This document shows, piece by piece, positions 25,513 through 33,909 of a stretch of 44,573 nt of DNA (its first letter is position 1; every line of letters begins with the position of its first letter). The stretch covers positions 1-44,573 of the forward strand of contig CAINFC010000142.1 in NCBI GenBank assembly GCA_903847975.1. The letters are read 5' to 3'. The notes under the pieces are model-generated. The model saw only the letters and a list, made by a program, of their open reading frames with translations, did no database searches and had not been told where the DNA came from. The stretch comes from an uncultured Acidobacteriota bacterium (GTDB lineage: Bacteria; Acidobacteriota; UBA6911; CAINFC01). The position numbers and the translations under genes were made by a program.

Positions 25513-25650
25513 TTGACAATTAATGGGTGTCCCCATATTTTTTGACAATTAATGGGTGTCCCTGTACACCCCCGATAAAGTGGGTGTCCCTGTACACCCC
25601 AGGTGTCCCTGTACACCCCCGATAAAGTGGGTGTCCCCGTACACGCCCCG
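25513..25650. repeat. GGGTGTCCC repeat cluster before the beta-helix gene
   Basis: TTGACAATTAATGGGTGTCC occurs at 25513-25532 and 25542-25561. A 36-base unit is then repeated exactly, at 25555-25590 and 25602-25637 (period 47). It begins GGTGTCCCTGTACACC and ends AAAGTGGGTGTCCC. GTACACCC is repeated inside the cluster. The core is the complement of the GGGACACCCACTT motif at 28.7 kb. The first TTGACAATTAAT with TATTTT 17 bases later (25536-25541) also resembles a promoter. Confidence 0.85.
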
Positions 25651-25707
25651 TACACCCGAATGGAAGCGGCGCTCCCATAACCAGGAAATCAGGAAAGGTT
25701 GTCCATC

Positions 25708-28656
25708 ATGTTATCCGGTTGGAAACGATCTGTTTGGATAGGGGTCATTATTCTTTCGGGCCTGTCTCGGACGCTGGCCGATGGAAGGCTTTTGCGGGGG
25801 GAAGCCTGGAAGGATTTCGCCCTGACCCAGAAAAAGGCCGATTTCTATGTGTCGCCCGGCGGAAATGACCGCTGGTCGGGAACTCTGGCCGAACCCGATC
25901 CGGCCGGGACCGACGGCCCGTTCCGGACGATCGCCCGCGCCCGCCAGGCGGTCCGGGAGCTCAAGAAAACCTGCTTCCTGCCAAAAAAACCGGCCCTGGA
26001 CAGCCGGTTCATCGGGTCCCCTCATCCCTATGGGACAGGCCGGGACATCCTGGTCCTGATCCGCGGAGGGATTTATCCGTTGGATGTCCCGTTGGTCTTT
26101 GGCCCGGAGGACGGGGGGGAGCGGGTGGAAACGGATCTGCCCACCGGGGCTTTCGAGTTTCACCAGCTGAAAGACTGCTACGTCACCTATGCCTCCTATC
26201 CCGGGGAAACTGCGGTGATTTCCGGAGGGGAGCGCGTCGCCGGCTGGCAGAAAGCGGAAGGGAAAAAATGGAAAGCGCCGACTGCTTTTGCCGACGTGGA
26301 GGCGCTGTTTGCGGACGGGAAGAGGCAGACCCTGGCCCGGGCGCCCAACGAAGGCTTTTTCCTGACCGACGGTCAGCCGACCGAACCGGCCTCCTTCCGC
26401 TTTTTTCCCGGGGATCTGCAACCCTGGCCGAATCTGCCCGGCCTGCGGCTAACCATGGTTGTCCGCTGGGCCAGCATCCACGCTTCCCTCTCGCGCATCG
26501 ATCCGGACACCCGCACGGCTTTCCTGTCGAAACCGGAAGCGGGAATGCTGAACGTGCCTCCGAGGTACTATGTCGAAAACCTGGCTGAGCTGCTGGATGC
26601 GGAGGGGGAGTGGTTTTTCGACACCGCTTCCCGCGTGCTTCACTATATGCCGCCTGGCGGCATCGAAGACCCGAATCGCGCCGTGGTGCTGGTACCCCGC
26701 CTGGCCAATCTCCTGCGCGCCGCCGGCAGCCGCGAGAAGCCGCTGCGCAACCTGCGGCTCTACGGCCTGACCTTTTCCGTATCACGTCCTGGCGACCAGG
26801 CCGCGCTGCATTTCGAGTACGCCAAGAACTGCGAGCTGCTGCGGAACACCATCGAAAACGTAAGCCAGACGGCGGTTCACTTCGGCCTCGGCTCCTACGG
26901 CAACCGGATCCAGGACAACCGTGTGCGCCAGGTCAACGGGGCCGGCATATCGGTTTACGGGTCGCCCCGCCCGGAGCACTGGAACGATATGGTCCGCGAT
27001 AACCTCGTGTCCGGCAACGAGGTGACCGGCCTGCGGCCGGCACAGGTGGGCATCCGCACGGCCAATGCCTCGCGGACCACTATCTCCCGCAACTTCGTCT
27101 CCGACACCGGCAGCTACGGGATCACGGTGGGCTCCTGGCCCAATGTGGAGGAAACCAGCGACGGCAGCCATCTCGTCGAGTACAACCACGTTTCCTTCAC
27201 CAACATGGCCCGCGACGACGAGGGGGCCATCGCCGTTTACGGGCTGAGTCCGGGCTCGGTGGTCCGCGGAAACCTGATCCACGACGTGCGCCCGGCGGCC
27301 ACCAACGAGAATGTGGGCTTCTTTTTTCAGAACATGGCCAGCGGATGGACGGTCGCCGAAAATATTTTCTATAACCTGAAGCAGGCCGAAATGAAGCTCT
27401 GCGCCGCCTACCTGGAAAATAATCAATACCGGGACAACCACTCCCTCGAAGCACCCGCCGCGGAGCCGGAAAAGTTCCTGCGCGGCGCGCCGGCATTCGA
27501 ATACGGCAGCCTGGAAACGGCGGCCCCCGAGGGGTGGAACACCGGCAGCCCGGTGCGCATCCGCGCCCGGGTCCGCAACCAGGGCTCCACGGGGCACGGG
27601 GAGGTCTTCCTATACGTGGACGGCAGGGTGGTCGACCGCCGGCTTTTTCCCGTAATTGCCGGCAGCTCCCGCGATGTGGAGTTCCTGCACCGGTTTTTCC
27701 GACCGGGCCGGCACTCGGTGGCCGTCGGGACCGCGCCGGAAAAGCACATCGACCTGGCTGGCGAGGAGATCCGCGTTCTTTACGAGAACCTGCAGTCGGA
27801 TGCCTCGGAGGTCCCCGCGGGAGATTTCGTAACCGTGCGGGCCGTTCTGCGGAACGTGAGCCCGGAGCCGCTCCGCTGGAAGACGGAACTCCGGGTGGAC
27901 GGCAGGGCGACCGAAACCAGGGAGCTGCTGTTGCCACCGGGGGAGCCGGTGCCGGTGGATTTCCGCTTCCGTCCTGAAGCCGGCCGCCATGAGGTTGCCG
28001 TGGGGACCCATCCGCCTGTAGTTGTACGGGCGTTTGAGCGGAAAAAAGTGGAGAAGCAGCCGTCCGCGATCCGCACTTTCTGCTCGGCCACCGCCCGGCC
28101 CTGCGCCTTCGATTTTTCCGCGGAGAAGGATACATGGCGGATCACGGCGCGCGGAACCGATTTCCTGCATGCCGAGGATTCCTACGGCGCGATTTTTCTG
28201 CCCCGGACGGTTTCCGGCAACTTTGTGGCCACGGTCCGCGTGGCGGAGCTGGAGCCCGGGGTGAGCGACTGGTTCCGCGCCGGAATTTTCGTGCGCAACG
28301 ACCTGGCCCGGAGCAACGAAGCCGGCCGGGGCAGTTCCGGATCCTTTCTGCTGTTCACCACCCCGAAGCGCATCGGGGCGCAGTGGGACGAGTTCGGGGA
28401 CGGGGCGATGCACAACTCCCGGAGCTTCAACTATGAGTCCGGCCGGACGATGCCTGTCTGGCTCAAACTGGTGCGTCACGGAAACCGCTTCTCCGGGTAT
28501 TACAGCTTCGACGGCCACGAGTGGGTTCTCTGCCGGGAGTCGGGTGACCTGGCCGGCCTGGCGCCCGTGCTCGATATCGGCCTGGCGGCCGGCACCAACG
28601 ACGGCCGGCCTTCCGGGGTGCTTTTCACCGGGTGGCAAATCGAACAGGAAAAATAG
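25708..28656 (+). CDS. large exported beta-helix glycan-active protein
   Basis: ATG 25708 is preferred over TTG 25699 because AGGAAAGG lies 9 bases upstream. The 982-residue product has a signal peptide (VWIGVIILSGLSRTLADG). The first two thirds form a right-handed parallel beta-helix: it opens FYVSPGGNDRWSGTLAEP and FRTIARARQAVRELK, with runs such as LLRNTIENVSQTAVHFG, SRTTISRNFVSDTGSYG and GSVVRGNLIHDV. These openings are shared with the GH141 and pectate-lyase-like families. About 620-780 are CARDB/Ig-like strands (PVRIRARVRNQGSTG). The last 190 residues are a DUF1349/LamG-like sandwich (SGNFVATVRVAELEPG, FRAGIFVRND). A glycoside hydrolase or lyase for cell-wall polysaccharide is likely; the catalytic residues cannot be named. 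Confidence 0.83.
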   Translation: MLSGWKRSVWIGVIILSGLSRTLADGRLLRGEAWKDFALTQKKADFYVSPGGNDRWSGTLAEPDPAGTDGPFRTIARARQAVRELKKTCFLPKKPALDSRFIGSPHPYGTGRDILVLIRGGIYPLDVPLVFGPEDGGERVETDLPTGAFEFHQLKDCYVTYASYPGETAVISGGERVAGWQKAEGKKWKAPTAFADVEALFADGKRQTLARAPNEGFFLTDGQPTEPASFRFFPGDLQPWPNLPGLRLTMVVRWASIHASLSRIDPDTRTAFLSKPEAGMLNVPPRYYVENLAELLDAEGEWFFDTASRVLHYMPPGGIEDPNRAVVLVPRLANLLRAAGSREKPLRNLRLYGLTFSVSRPGDQAALHFEYAKNCELLRNTIENVSQTAVHFGLGSYGNRIQDNRVRQVNGAGISVYGSPRPEHWNDMVRDNLVSGNEVTGLRPAQVGIRTANASRTTISRNFVSDTGSYGITVGSWPNVEETSDGSHLVEYNHVSFTNMARDDEGAIAVYGLSPGSVVRGNLIHDVRPAATNENVGFFFQNMASGWTVAENIFYNLKQAEMKLCAAYLENNQYRDNHSLEAPAAEPEKFLRGAPAFEYGSLETAAPEGWNTGSPVRIRARVRNQGSTGHGEVFLYVDGRVVDRRLFPVIAGSSRDVEFLHRFFRPGRHSVAVGTAPEKHIDLAGEEIRVLYENLQSDASEVPAGDFVTVRAVLRNVSPEPLRWKTELRVDGRATETRELLLPPGEPVPVDFRFRPEAGRHEVAVGTHPPVVVRAFERKKVEKQPSAIRTFCSATARPCAFDFSAEKDTWRITARGTDFLHAEDSYGAIFLPRTVSGNFVATVRVAELEPGVSDWFRAGIFVRNDLARSNEAGRGSSGSFLLFTTPKRIGAQWDEFGDGAMHNSRSFNYESGRTMPVWLKLVRHGNRFSGYYSFDGHEWVLCRESGDLAGLAPVLDIGLAAGTNDGRPSGVLFTGWQIEQEK

Positions 28657-28658
28657 AG

Positions 28659-28822
28659 AGAATGGGGACATCCACTTTTCCCGAGGAGAATGGGGACACC
28701 CACTTTTCAGCAGAAGAATGGGGAAGGAGAATGGGGACATCCACTTTCCCCGGGGACGTAGATTGGGGTGAGAATGGGGACACCCACTTTTCAGCAGAAG
28801 AAAGGGGACACCCACTTTTCGG
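28659..28822. repeat. five-copy GGGGACA(T/C)CCACTTT repeat cluster
   Basis: Five copies of GGGGACAYCCACTTT lie at 28664-28678, 28692-28706, 28733-28747, 28776-28790 and 28804-28818, all in the same direction; three are followed by TTC and two of those by AGCAGAAGAA. Start-to-start spacing is 28, 41, 43 and 28 bases. The cluster fills the space between two convergent genes. The sequence beside the cluster (AAGGGGCTGTCCCCG near 28846-28860) holds a short palindrome. Confidence 0.9.
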
Positions 28823-28872
28823 AACTGAGATTGGGTGACGTAGCGAAGGGGCTGTCCCCGGTCGGCGGGTTT

Positions 28873-29598
28873 TCAGGCGCGGGCGCGGGAAACCCGGGCG
28901 CGGATCCGGTCCATGGCATCCTTAGCAGCGGCCTGGCGTTCCCGCAGCAGCTTCAGGTTGCCCGGCGACTGCCGCATGGCCTCGATGATGAGCATCTCCG
29001 CGGCGATGTACTCGTCACCGACATCGGCCACCTCGGCGGCGATCTCCTTGGGAATGGTGGTCACCCCGTTGCAGTCGCCGTGCAGCAGATCGTCCGGGTA
29101 GATGGCAATCCCCCCGACATGCACGGGGATGTAAATCTGCGGGATGTGGGAATAGCCGTGGGAGCAGGCTGTCCCCGCGGTGAAGACCGGGAAGCCGATT
29201 TTCCGCACCTGGTCCAAATCGCGCCCCGTCCCGCTGGTGATCAGCCCGGCGGCCCCGAAGGCCTGGTAGGTGGTGCACATGATTTCCCCGAAGGTGGCGG
29301 CCACGCTCGGAGAGTCGAGGTCCTGGAAGACCACCACCGCCGGGCCAGACAGCTCCCCGAAGCGCTCCACCTGCCGGTCCAGCGAGGAATAGGACTCCCC
29401 GCTGCGCGGCGCCAGCGAGGCCCGGAAGGTGGCCGTGGAGGCGAAGCCCACCATCGGGGGCATTTCCGGGAAGGCGGAGGCGATGCGCTGGTCCATGTAG
29501 CCGGCGTGGCGCGGACGCACCTCAAAGACTTCGATGATGTTGCAGATGGTCGGCGTGTCGAACCGGCGGAGCTTTTCGAGCGTGGTGGCGGAGATCAT
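28873..29598 (-). CDS. RraA-like / HMG aldolase-family protein
   Basis: This 241-residue protein is of the RraA/demethylmenaquinone methyltransferase-like fold, which includes 4-hydroxy-4-methyl-2-oxoglutarate and other pyruvate aldolases. Seen are RFDTPTICNIIEVF at the N-terminus, VVVFQDLD, TSGTGRDLDQVRKIGFPVFTAG (the RD loop that carries the metal/substrate ligands) and GDCNGVTTIP at the end. It probably cleaves a 2-keto acid made from the sugar processed by the upstream NagB-like and Gfo/Idh genes. It starts 7 bases after the nagB stop and is the last gene of that operon. An RNase E inhibitor role is less likely in this context. Confidence 0.83.
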   Translation of the reverse strand: MISATTLEKLRRFDTPTICNIIEVFEVRPRHAGYMDQRIASAFPEMPPMVGFASTATFRASLAPRSGESYSSLDRQVERFGELSGPAVVVFQDLDSPSVAATFGEIMCTTYQAFGAAGLITSGTGRDLDQVRKIGFPVFTAGTACSHGYSHIPQIYIPVHVGGIAIYPDDLLHGDCNGVTTIPKEIAAEVADVGDEYIAAEMLIIEAMRQSPGNLKLLRERQAAAKDAMDRIRARVSRARA

Positions 29599-29605
29599 AG
29601 CTTTT

Positions 29606-30394
29606 TTATCCTTTTTCCTTTAGGACTTCATGAAGAAGGGAGGCGCTGTCGGGGTCCAGAAACAGAACGGAACCCTCCCTGGTGCGAATGACCGAGGCCG
29701 GGCATGCCTGGCTGATTTCCCCGTTCAGGGTGCGAAAAACGGCCTGCGCCTTGGTGGGCGCCGGCACCACGGCAAAAACATGTCGGGCGGCCATCAGGGC
29801 CGGAACCGTCAGGGTGATGGCCTGCTGCGGCACGTCCTCCAGCCGCTCGAAGCACTTGTCGTTGACCTGCTGGCGGCGGCAGGCGATGTCCATCTCCACG
29901 ACCTTAACCCGGAGCGGATCCTGGAAGAAGGCCACATGCGGGTCGTTGAAGGCAATGTGCCCATTTTCGCCGATTCCCAGGCAGGAAATGTCGGTGGGGT
30001 GCTCTTCCAGCAGCCGGGCATAGCGCCGGCATTCCCCTTCGACGTCGGCCGCCGTTCCGTCGATATACCAGGCTGCCTTCAGGCCGACCCTGGAAAACAG
30101 CCGCTCGCGCAGGTACCAGCCGAAGCTGGCCGGCGAATCCAGGGGCACGCCGACATATTCGTCCATGTGGAAGCCGTTGACCCGCGACCAGTCGATTCCC
30201 GGTTCGGCGGCCAGCCCGTCGATGAACTCGTTCTGGGAAGGCGCCGACCCGAGGATGATGTTGACCTCCTCCCGGGACGCCAGCAATCTGCGGATGACCC
30301 CGGCGACCTCGCAGGCCGCGGCCGCGCCCATTTCGGCGCGGTTCGGGTAGATACGGACGGTCAGCCGGTCGCGGGAAAATTCAGTGTGGCGCAT
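29606..30394 (-). CDS. NagB-like glucosamine-6-phosphate deaminase family protein
   Basis: This 262-residue member of the NagB/6-phosphogluconolactonase fold has NGFHMDEYVGV (D78, matching NagB D72) and CLGIGENGHIAFNDP. In E. coli NagB the second motif is VDGHIAFNEP, with catalytic D141, H143 and E148; here these align with N144, H146 and D151. The proton-transfer residues are thus altered, while substrate phosphate contacts such as NIILGSAPSQNEF look plausible. It may deaminate or isomerise an amino-sugar phosphate other than glucosamine-6-phosphate. It lies 14 bases after the Gfo/Idh gene and 7 before the RraA-like gene. Confidence 0.82.
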   Translation of the reverse strand: MRHTEFSRDRLTVRIYPNRAEMGAAAACEVAGVIRRLLASREEVNIILGSAPSQNEFIDGLAAEPGIDWSRVNGFHMDEYVGVPLDSPASFGWYLRERLFSRVGLKAAWYIDGTAADVEGECRRYARLLEEHPTDISCLGIGENGHIAFNDPHVAFFQDPLRVKVVEMDIACRRQQVNDKCFERLEDVPQQAITLTVPALMAARHVFAVVPAPTKAQAVFRTLNGEISQACPASVIRTREGSVLFLDPDSASLLHEVLKEKG

Positions 30395-30408
30395 GGCGGT
30401 GCCGCTCC

Positions 30409-31767
30409 TCAGACCGTTACTTCCCAGCCCTTTTCGTAGGTGCGGGTCCAGTGGGTCATGGCCTCGGGGTCATCGAGAATGCGGCCGTTTTTCGGGTTGA
30501 CCTTAAGAGAGCGGCCCATGCGCTGGGCGATGATCCCCAGCTGGATCAGGAGGTTGCTCTTGTGGTTGGGAACGATGCCGGAGTTGAGCTTTTCGCCCTT
30601 TCGTATGGCGTCGAAAAAGTTCTGGAAGTGCAGCGCATCCAGCTTTTCCGAAGGATTCATCTTTTCGGTCGGATCGGCCTTGATCTGGCTGCGGACCTCC
30701 TTGACCATCTGGTCCTTGTTGTCGTAGATCCAGTAGTCGTTCCCTCCGCCGATGACCAGGGTGCCCTTCTCCCCGAAGAACATCACCCCCACCGACTCCC
30801 CTTCCAGCTTATGCGGGTTGCTGCTGTGGTCTTCCCAGGTCACCGCGGTGCGGTTGTCGAACTGCATGCTGATGACCTGGGTGTCGGGCACCTCCCAGTC
30901 GTCTCCGAGGAAGGCATAGCGGCCGCCGACCGAGGTGACCAGCGTCGGGTACTCGAGGTCCATGCCCCAGCGCAGCAGGTCCATGGTGTGCACGCCGTTG
31001 GCCAGCGCTTCGCCCAGCCCCCAGTGCCAGAACCAGTGCCAGTTGTAATGGACGATGTTGTCCCTGTAGGGCACCCGCGGCGCCGGCCCCTGCCAGAGGT
31101 CCCAGTCGAGCCATTCCGGCACCGGCACCTGCCTGCCCACCCCGATCGGCTGGCGGCTGTTGGCATACCAGCTTTTGCCGAAGTAGACCCTTCCGATGGT
31201 TCCCTCTTTGAGCTCCTGGATTCCCTGGACCACGTTGGGCCAGGAGCGACGCTGGTTGCCGACCTGCAGGACGCGCCGGTACTTGGCTTCCGCCTGAATG
31301 AGCATCTCTCCTTCGGCCGGGGAGTAGCAGCAGGGCTTTTCGAGGTAGACTTCCTTGCCGGCGCGCATCGCCAGGATGGCCGCCAGGGCGTGCCAGTGGT
31401 CGGGAGTGGCGATGAAGACGGCGTCGAAATCCTTCGACTCCACCATCCGGCGCACGTCCTTCTCGGTCTTCACCGTGTTGCCGGCGATTTCCTGGATCCG
31501 CGCCGCGCAGGTGGCCAGGGCCCGGGTGTCGACATCGCACAGGAAGGTGACTTCGCAGCCTTCCTGCTTGGCGAAGTTGGAGGCCAGGGCCAGCCCGCGG
31601 GAGTGAATGCCGATGCCCCCCATGCGGATTTTTTCATTGGCGCCCGGAATGTTCGCGTAGCTCCGGGCGGTGAAGCCGGGCAGCGCGCCGCCTACCGCCA
31701 GCAGGGATGCGGCCGAAGCGCCGGTTTGAAGAAAGTCCCTTCTGCTTTGCACTCGATGGGTTGTCAT
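30409..31767 (-). CDS. Gfo/Idh/MocA family oxidoreductase, Tat-exported
   Basis: The start at 31767 is supported by AGGAAGG upstream; a further ATG-like start 9 codons earlier would only lengthen the leader. The N-terminus MTTHRVQSRRDFLQTGASAA is a Tat signal, so the 452-residue NAD(P)-dependent enzyme probably acts in the periplasm. The Rossmann part (IRMGGIGIHSRG), FIATPDHWHALAA and the EKPCCYSPAEGE catalytic-lysine motif are typical, as is the C-terminal open sheet (VMFFGEKGTLVIGGG). Such Tat-linked Gfo/Idh proteins often oxidise sugars or act as glycosidases via a transient 3-keto step. It lies 13 bases after the MFS gene. Confidence 0.88.
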   Translation of the reverse strand: MTTHRVQSRRDFLQTGASAASLLAVGGALPGFTARSYANIPGANEKIRMGGIGIHSRGLALASNFAKQEGCEVTFLCDVDTRALATCAARIQEIAGNTVKTEKDVRRMVESKDFDAVFIATPDHWHALAAILAMRAGKEVYLEKPCCYSPAEGEMLIQAEAKYRRVLQVGNQRRSWPNVVQGIQELKEGTIGRVYFGKSWYANSRQPIGVGRQVPVPEWLDWDLWQGPAPRVPYRDNIVHYNWHWFWHWGLGEALANGVHTMDLLRWGMDLEYPTLVTSVGGRYAFLGDDWEVPDTQVISMQFDNRTAVTWEDHSSNPHKLEGESVGVMFFGEKGTLVIGGGNDYWIYDNKDQMVKEVRSQIKADPTEKMNPSEKLDALHFQNFFDAIRKGEKLNSGIVPNHKSNLLIQLGIIAQRMGRSLKVNPKNGRILDDPEAMTHWTRTYEKGWEVTV

Positions 31768-31780
31768 GACTGTTTCCTTC

Positions 31781-33073
31781 CTATTTCTTTTCACCGGCGG
31801 AGCCGGGAACGGTTCGGATGATGCCCAGCCTGCCGATGAGCAATTGTACCAGGATAAGCGCCAGCGGATAGAGCCCGGCGCAGGCGATGAAAATGGGGGA
31901 AAACCCGTAGAGGTCGACCACCTTGCCGATGTAGAGCTGCGACAGGGCGCCCATCAGCGAGCCCAGCGCCCCGCCCAGCCCGGTGACGGTGCCCACCGCG
32001 TTTTTGGGAAAGACCTCGGCCGGCAGGGCGATGTTGCCCCAGCCGGCATGGCAGAAGGTCATCCCGGCGACGATGGCCAGGGCCAGCGCCGGCTGGCTGA
32101 TCTGCGGGGCGGCCACGCAGAAGACCAGCATCAGCAGGGTCATCACCGACATGGTGGTTTTGCGGGCGGTGTTGAGCTCCCAGCCGCGGCTGATCAGGTA
32201 GCGCGGCGAGGCGCCCATGAACAGGTTGCCGAGGGCGGCCACCGCGTAAGGGATCCAGACGAACATGCCGATCTGCTTCAGGTCGAAGCCGTGGCGGTTC
32301 TGGAAGTAGAGCGGCATCCAGAAAAGCAGAAAATAGCTGATCGGGTCGGTGAGCGCCCGCACCAGCACGCAGCCCCAGGTTTCCTTCATCCGCAGCAGGC
32401 TCAGCAGCGGGGCGGCCTTTTCGCTGAGGTTGTCTTTGGGCTGGTCGGAGAGGATCATCCGCCGCTCCTCCTCGCTGATCCTCGGGTGATCCCCGGGCAG
32501 CTGGAAGAGAGCCATCCAGGCAGCCACCCAGACGAAGCCCAGCGCGCCGGTGACCAGGAAGGCGGCCTGCCATCCCCACTGCACGGCGATGAAGGAGACG
32601 ATCGGCGCGGCGGCCATGGAGCCGAAGGCGGTGCCGGCGTTGAATATGCCGATGGCCAGGGCCCGGTCGCGCATCGGGAACCACTCGCTGACCGCCCGCA
32701 CCCCGCCGGTAAAGCTGCCCGGCTCGAAGACCCCGAGCAGGAAGCGGAAGAAGGAAAACTGGGTGACGGTGGCCGCGAAGATGTGGGCCATGTTGGCCAG
32801 CGACCAGCCGGAGACGAAGATGGTAAAGCCCTTCCGCGTGCCGACGTAATCGATGATCCGCCCGCTGACGGCATACATGATCCCGTAGCTGATCAGGAAC
32901 CAAAAGTTGATCTCGCCGTAGTTGGCGTTGGAGAGGTTGAGTTTTTCCTTGATGGTGCCGATCAGCACGGAAAGCGTCTGGCGGTCCAGGTAGTTGAGGG
33001 CCGAAGCCAGGCAAAGCAGGATGGCGATGTACCACCGCAGGTAGGGAATGGCTTTTTTACGGGTATCGTTCAT
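31781..33073 (-). CDS. MFS transporter, hexuronate/sugar-acid (ExuT-like) type
   Basis: This 430-residue protein has twelve hydrophobic segments. It opens with YIAILLCLASALNYLDRQTLSV, the anion:cation symporter (ACS) signature, and continues with GRIIDYVGTRKGF (loop 2-3 motif), GVFEPGSFTGGVRAVSEWFP and a central charged loop (EEERRMILSDQ). ACS members import hexuronates, galactonate, gluconate and similar acids by proton symport. The start at 33073 is set by GGTGA 8 bases upstream. It heads a four-gene operon with the Gfo/Idh, NagB-like and RraA-like genes. Confidence 0.88.
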   Translation of the reverse strand: MNDTRKKAIPYLRWYIAILLCLASALNYLDRQTLSVLIGTIKEKLNLSNANYGEINFWFLISYGIMYAVSGRIIDYVGTRKGFTIFVSGWSLANMAHIFAATVTQFSFFRFLLGVFEPGSFTGGVRAVSEWFPMRDRALAIGIFNAGTAFGSMAAAPIVSFIAVQWGWQAAFLVTGALGFVWVAAWMALFQLPGDHPRISEEERRMILSDQPKDNLSEKAAPLLSLLRMKETWGCVLVRALTDPISYFLLFWMPLYFQNRHGFDLKQIGMFVWIPYAVAALGNLFMGASPRYLISRGWELNTARKTTMSVMTLLMLVFCVAAPQISQPALALAIVAGMTFCHAGWGNIALPAEVFPKNAVGTVTGLGGALGSLMGALSQLYIGKVVDLYGFSPIFIACAGLYPLALILVQLLIGRLGIIRTVPGSAGEKK

Positions 33074-33293
33074 GGCTTGATTCACCGGAATGGCTCGCAT
33101 GGGCCGGAATCTGGCCCGGGCGGAGGCCGTTGTGTGCCGAATAAATCTGAATCGGGATCAGCGACATAGGAGCATTGTAGTGGGTAGGCCCGCCGGAGTC
33201 AAGCCGCAAGAAGGGGCTTTTCCATTGCCGGCGCCCGGGATAAAATGACAGGGACGAGCCGGCCGGGAGAGCCGGGTCGCATCGAGAGGGAAA

Positions 33294-33836
33294 ATGCTAT
33301 CGGAAAAAAATACGATATTGGTCGTCGTGGACGTCCAGGGCAACCTGGCGCAGCAGATGGATGAAAGGGAAGCGCTGTTCCGGAACCTGCGGAAACTGGT
33401 GCAGGGAGTCGTAGCTATGGGAATGCCCGTGCTGTGGCTGGAGCAGAACCCGGCGCGGCTGGGGGAGACAGTTCCCGAAGTGGCCGGGCTGCTGCGGGAC
33501 CGGGCTTCCCCGATCGCCAAGATGTCCTTCAGCGCCTGCGGCGAAAAGGCGTTTCTGCAGGAGCTGGCTTCGAGCGGCCGCCGGCAGGTTTTGCTGGCCG
33601 GGATTGAAACCCACGTCTGTGTGTACCAGACCGCCGTCGATCTGCTCCGCGAAGGGTACGAGGTCAGCGTGGTCTCCGATGCGGTCTCCTCCCGCACCGC
33701 GGCCAACCGGTGCCTGGGGCTCTCGCGCATGCAGTCGGAGGGGGTGCGGCAGACCGGTGTGGAAATGGCGCTCTTCGAGCTGCTGCGCACCGCCGGGCAT
33801 CCCGCCTTCCGGGAAATCCTCGGCATTGTGCGATGA
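33294..33836 (+). CDS. isochorismatase-family cysteine hydrolase
   Basis: This 180-residue protein has the catalytic triad of the isochorismatase/nicotinamidase superfamily: D13 (VVVDVQG), K76 (IAKMSFSAC) and C109 (GIETHVCVYQTAVDL), with a cis-peptide-type GIETH segment and a VVSDAVSSR strand. The family hydrolyses amides such as nicotinamide, or isochorismate. GAGAGGG lies just before the ATG. It is transcribed away from the MFS operon, and the reaction is not clear from the context. The 193-base gap before it (33101-33293) must hold divergent promoters, but no clear element is seen. Confidence 0.87.
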   Translation: MLSEKNTILVVVDVQGNLAQQMDEREALFRNLRKLVQGVVAMGMPVLWLEQNPARLGETVPEVAGLLRDRASPIAKMSFSACGEKAFLQELASSGRRQVLLAGIETHVCVYQTAVDLLREGYEVSVVSDAVSSRTAANRCLGLSRMQSEGVRQTGVEMALFELLRTAGHPAFREILGIVR

Positions 33837-33909
33837 CGGCGGCACTTCCGGACAGCCCGGCAAAAAGTCCGGCATCGACCCGTAACCCTCTCCCAAACGA
33901 AATCCGGTT

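Noticed and set aside
25513-28822. CRISPR array
   Set aside because: The repeats at 25.5 and 28.7 kb are short and unevenly spaced, and the sequence between them is made of the same motifs. There are no unique spacers of constant length and no cas genes in the window.
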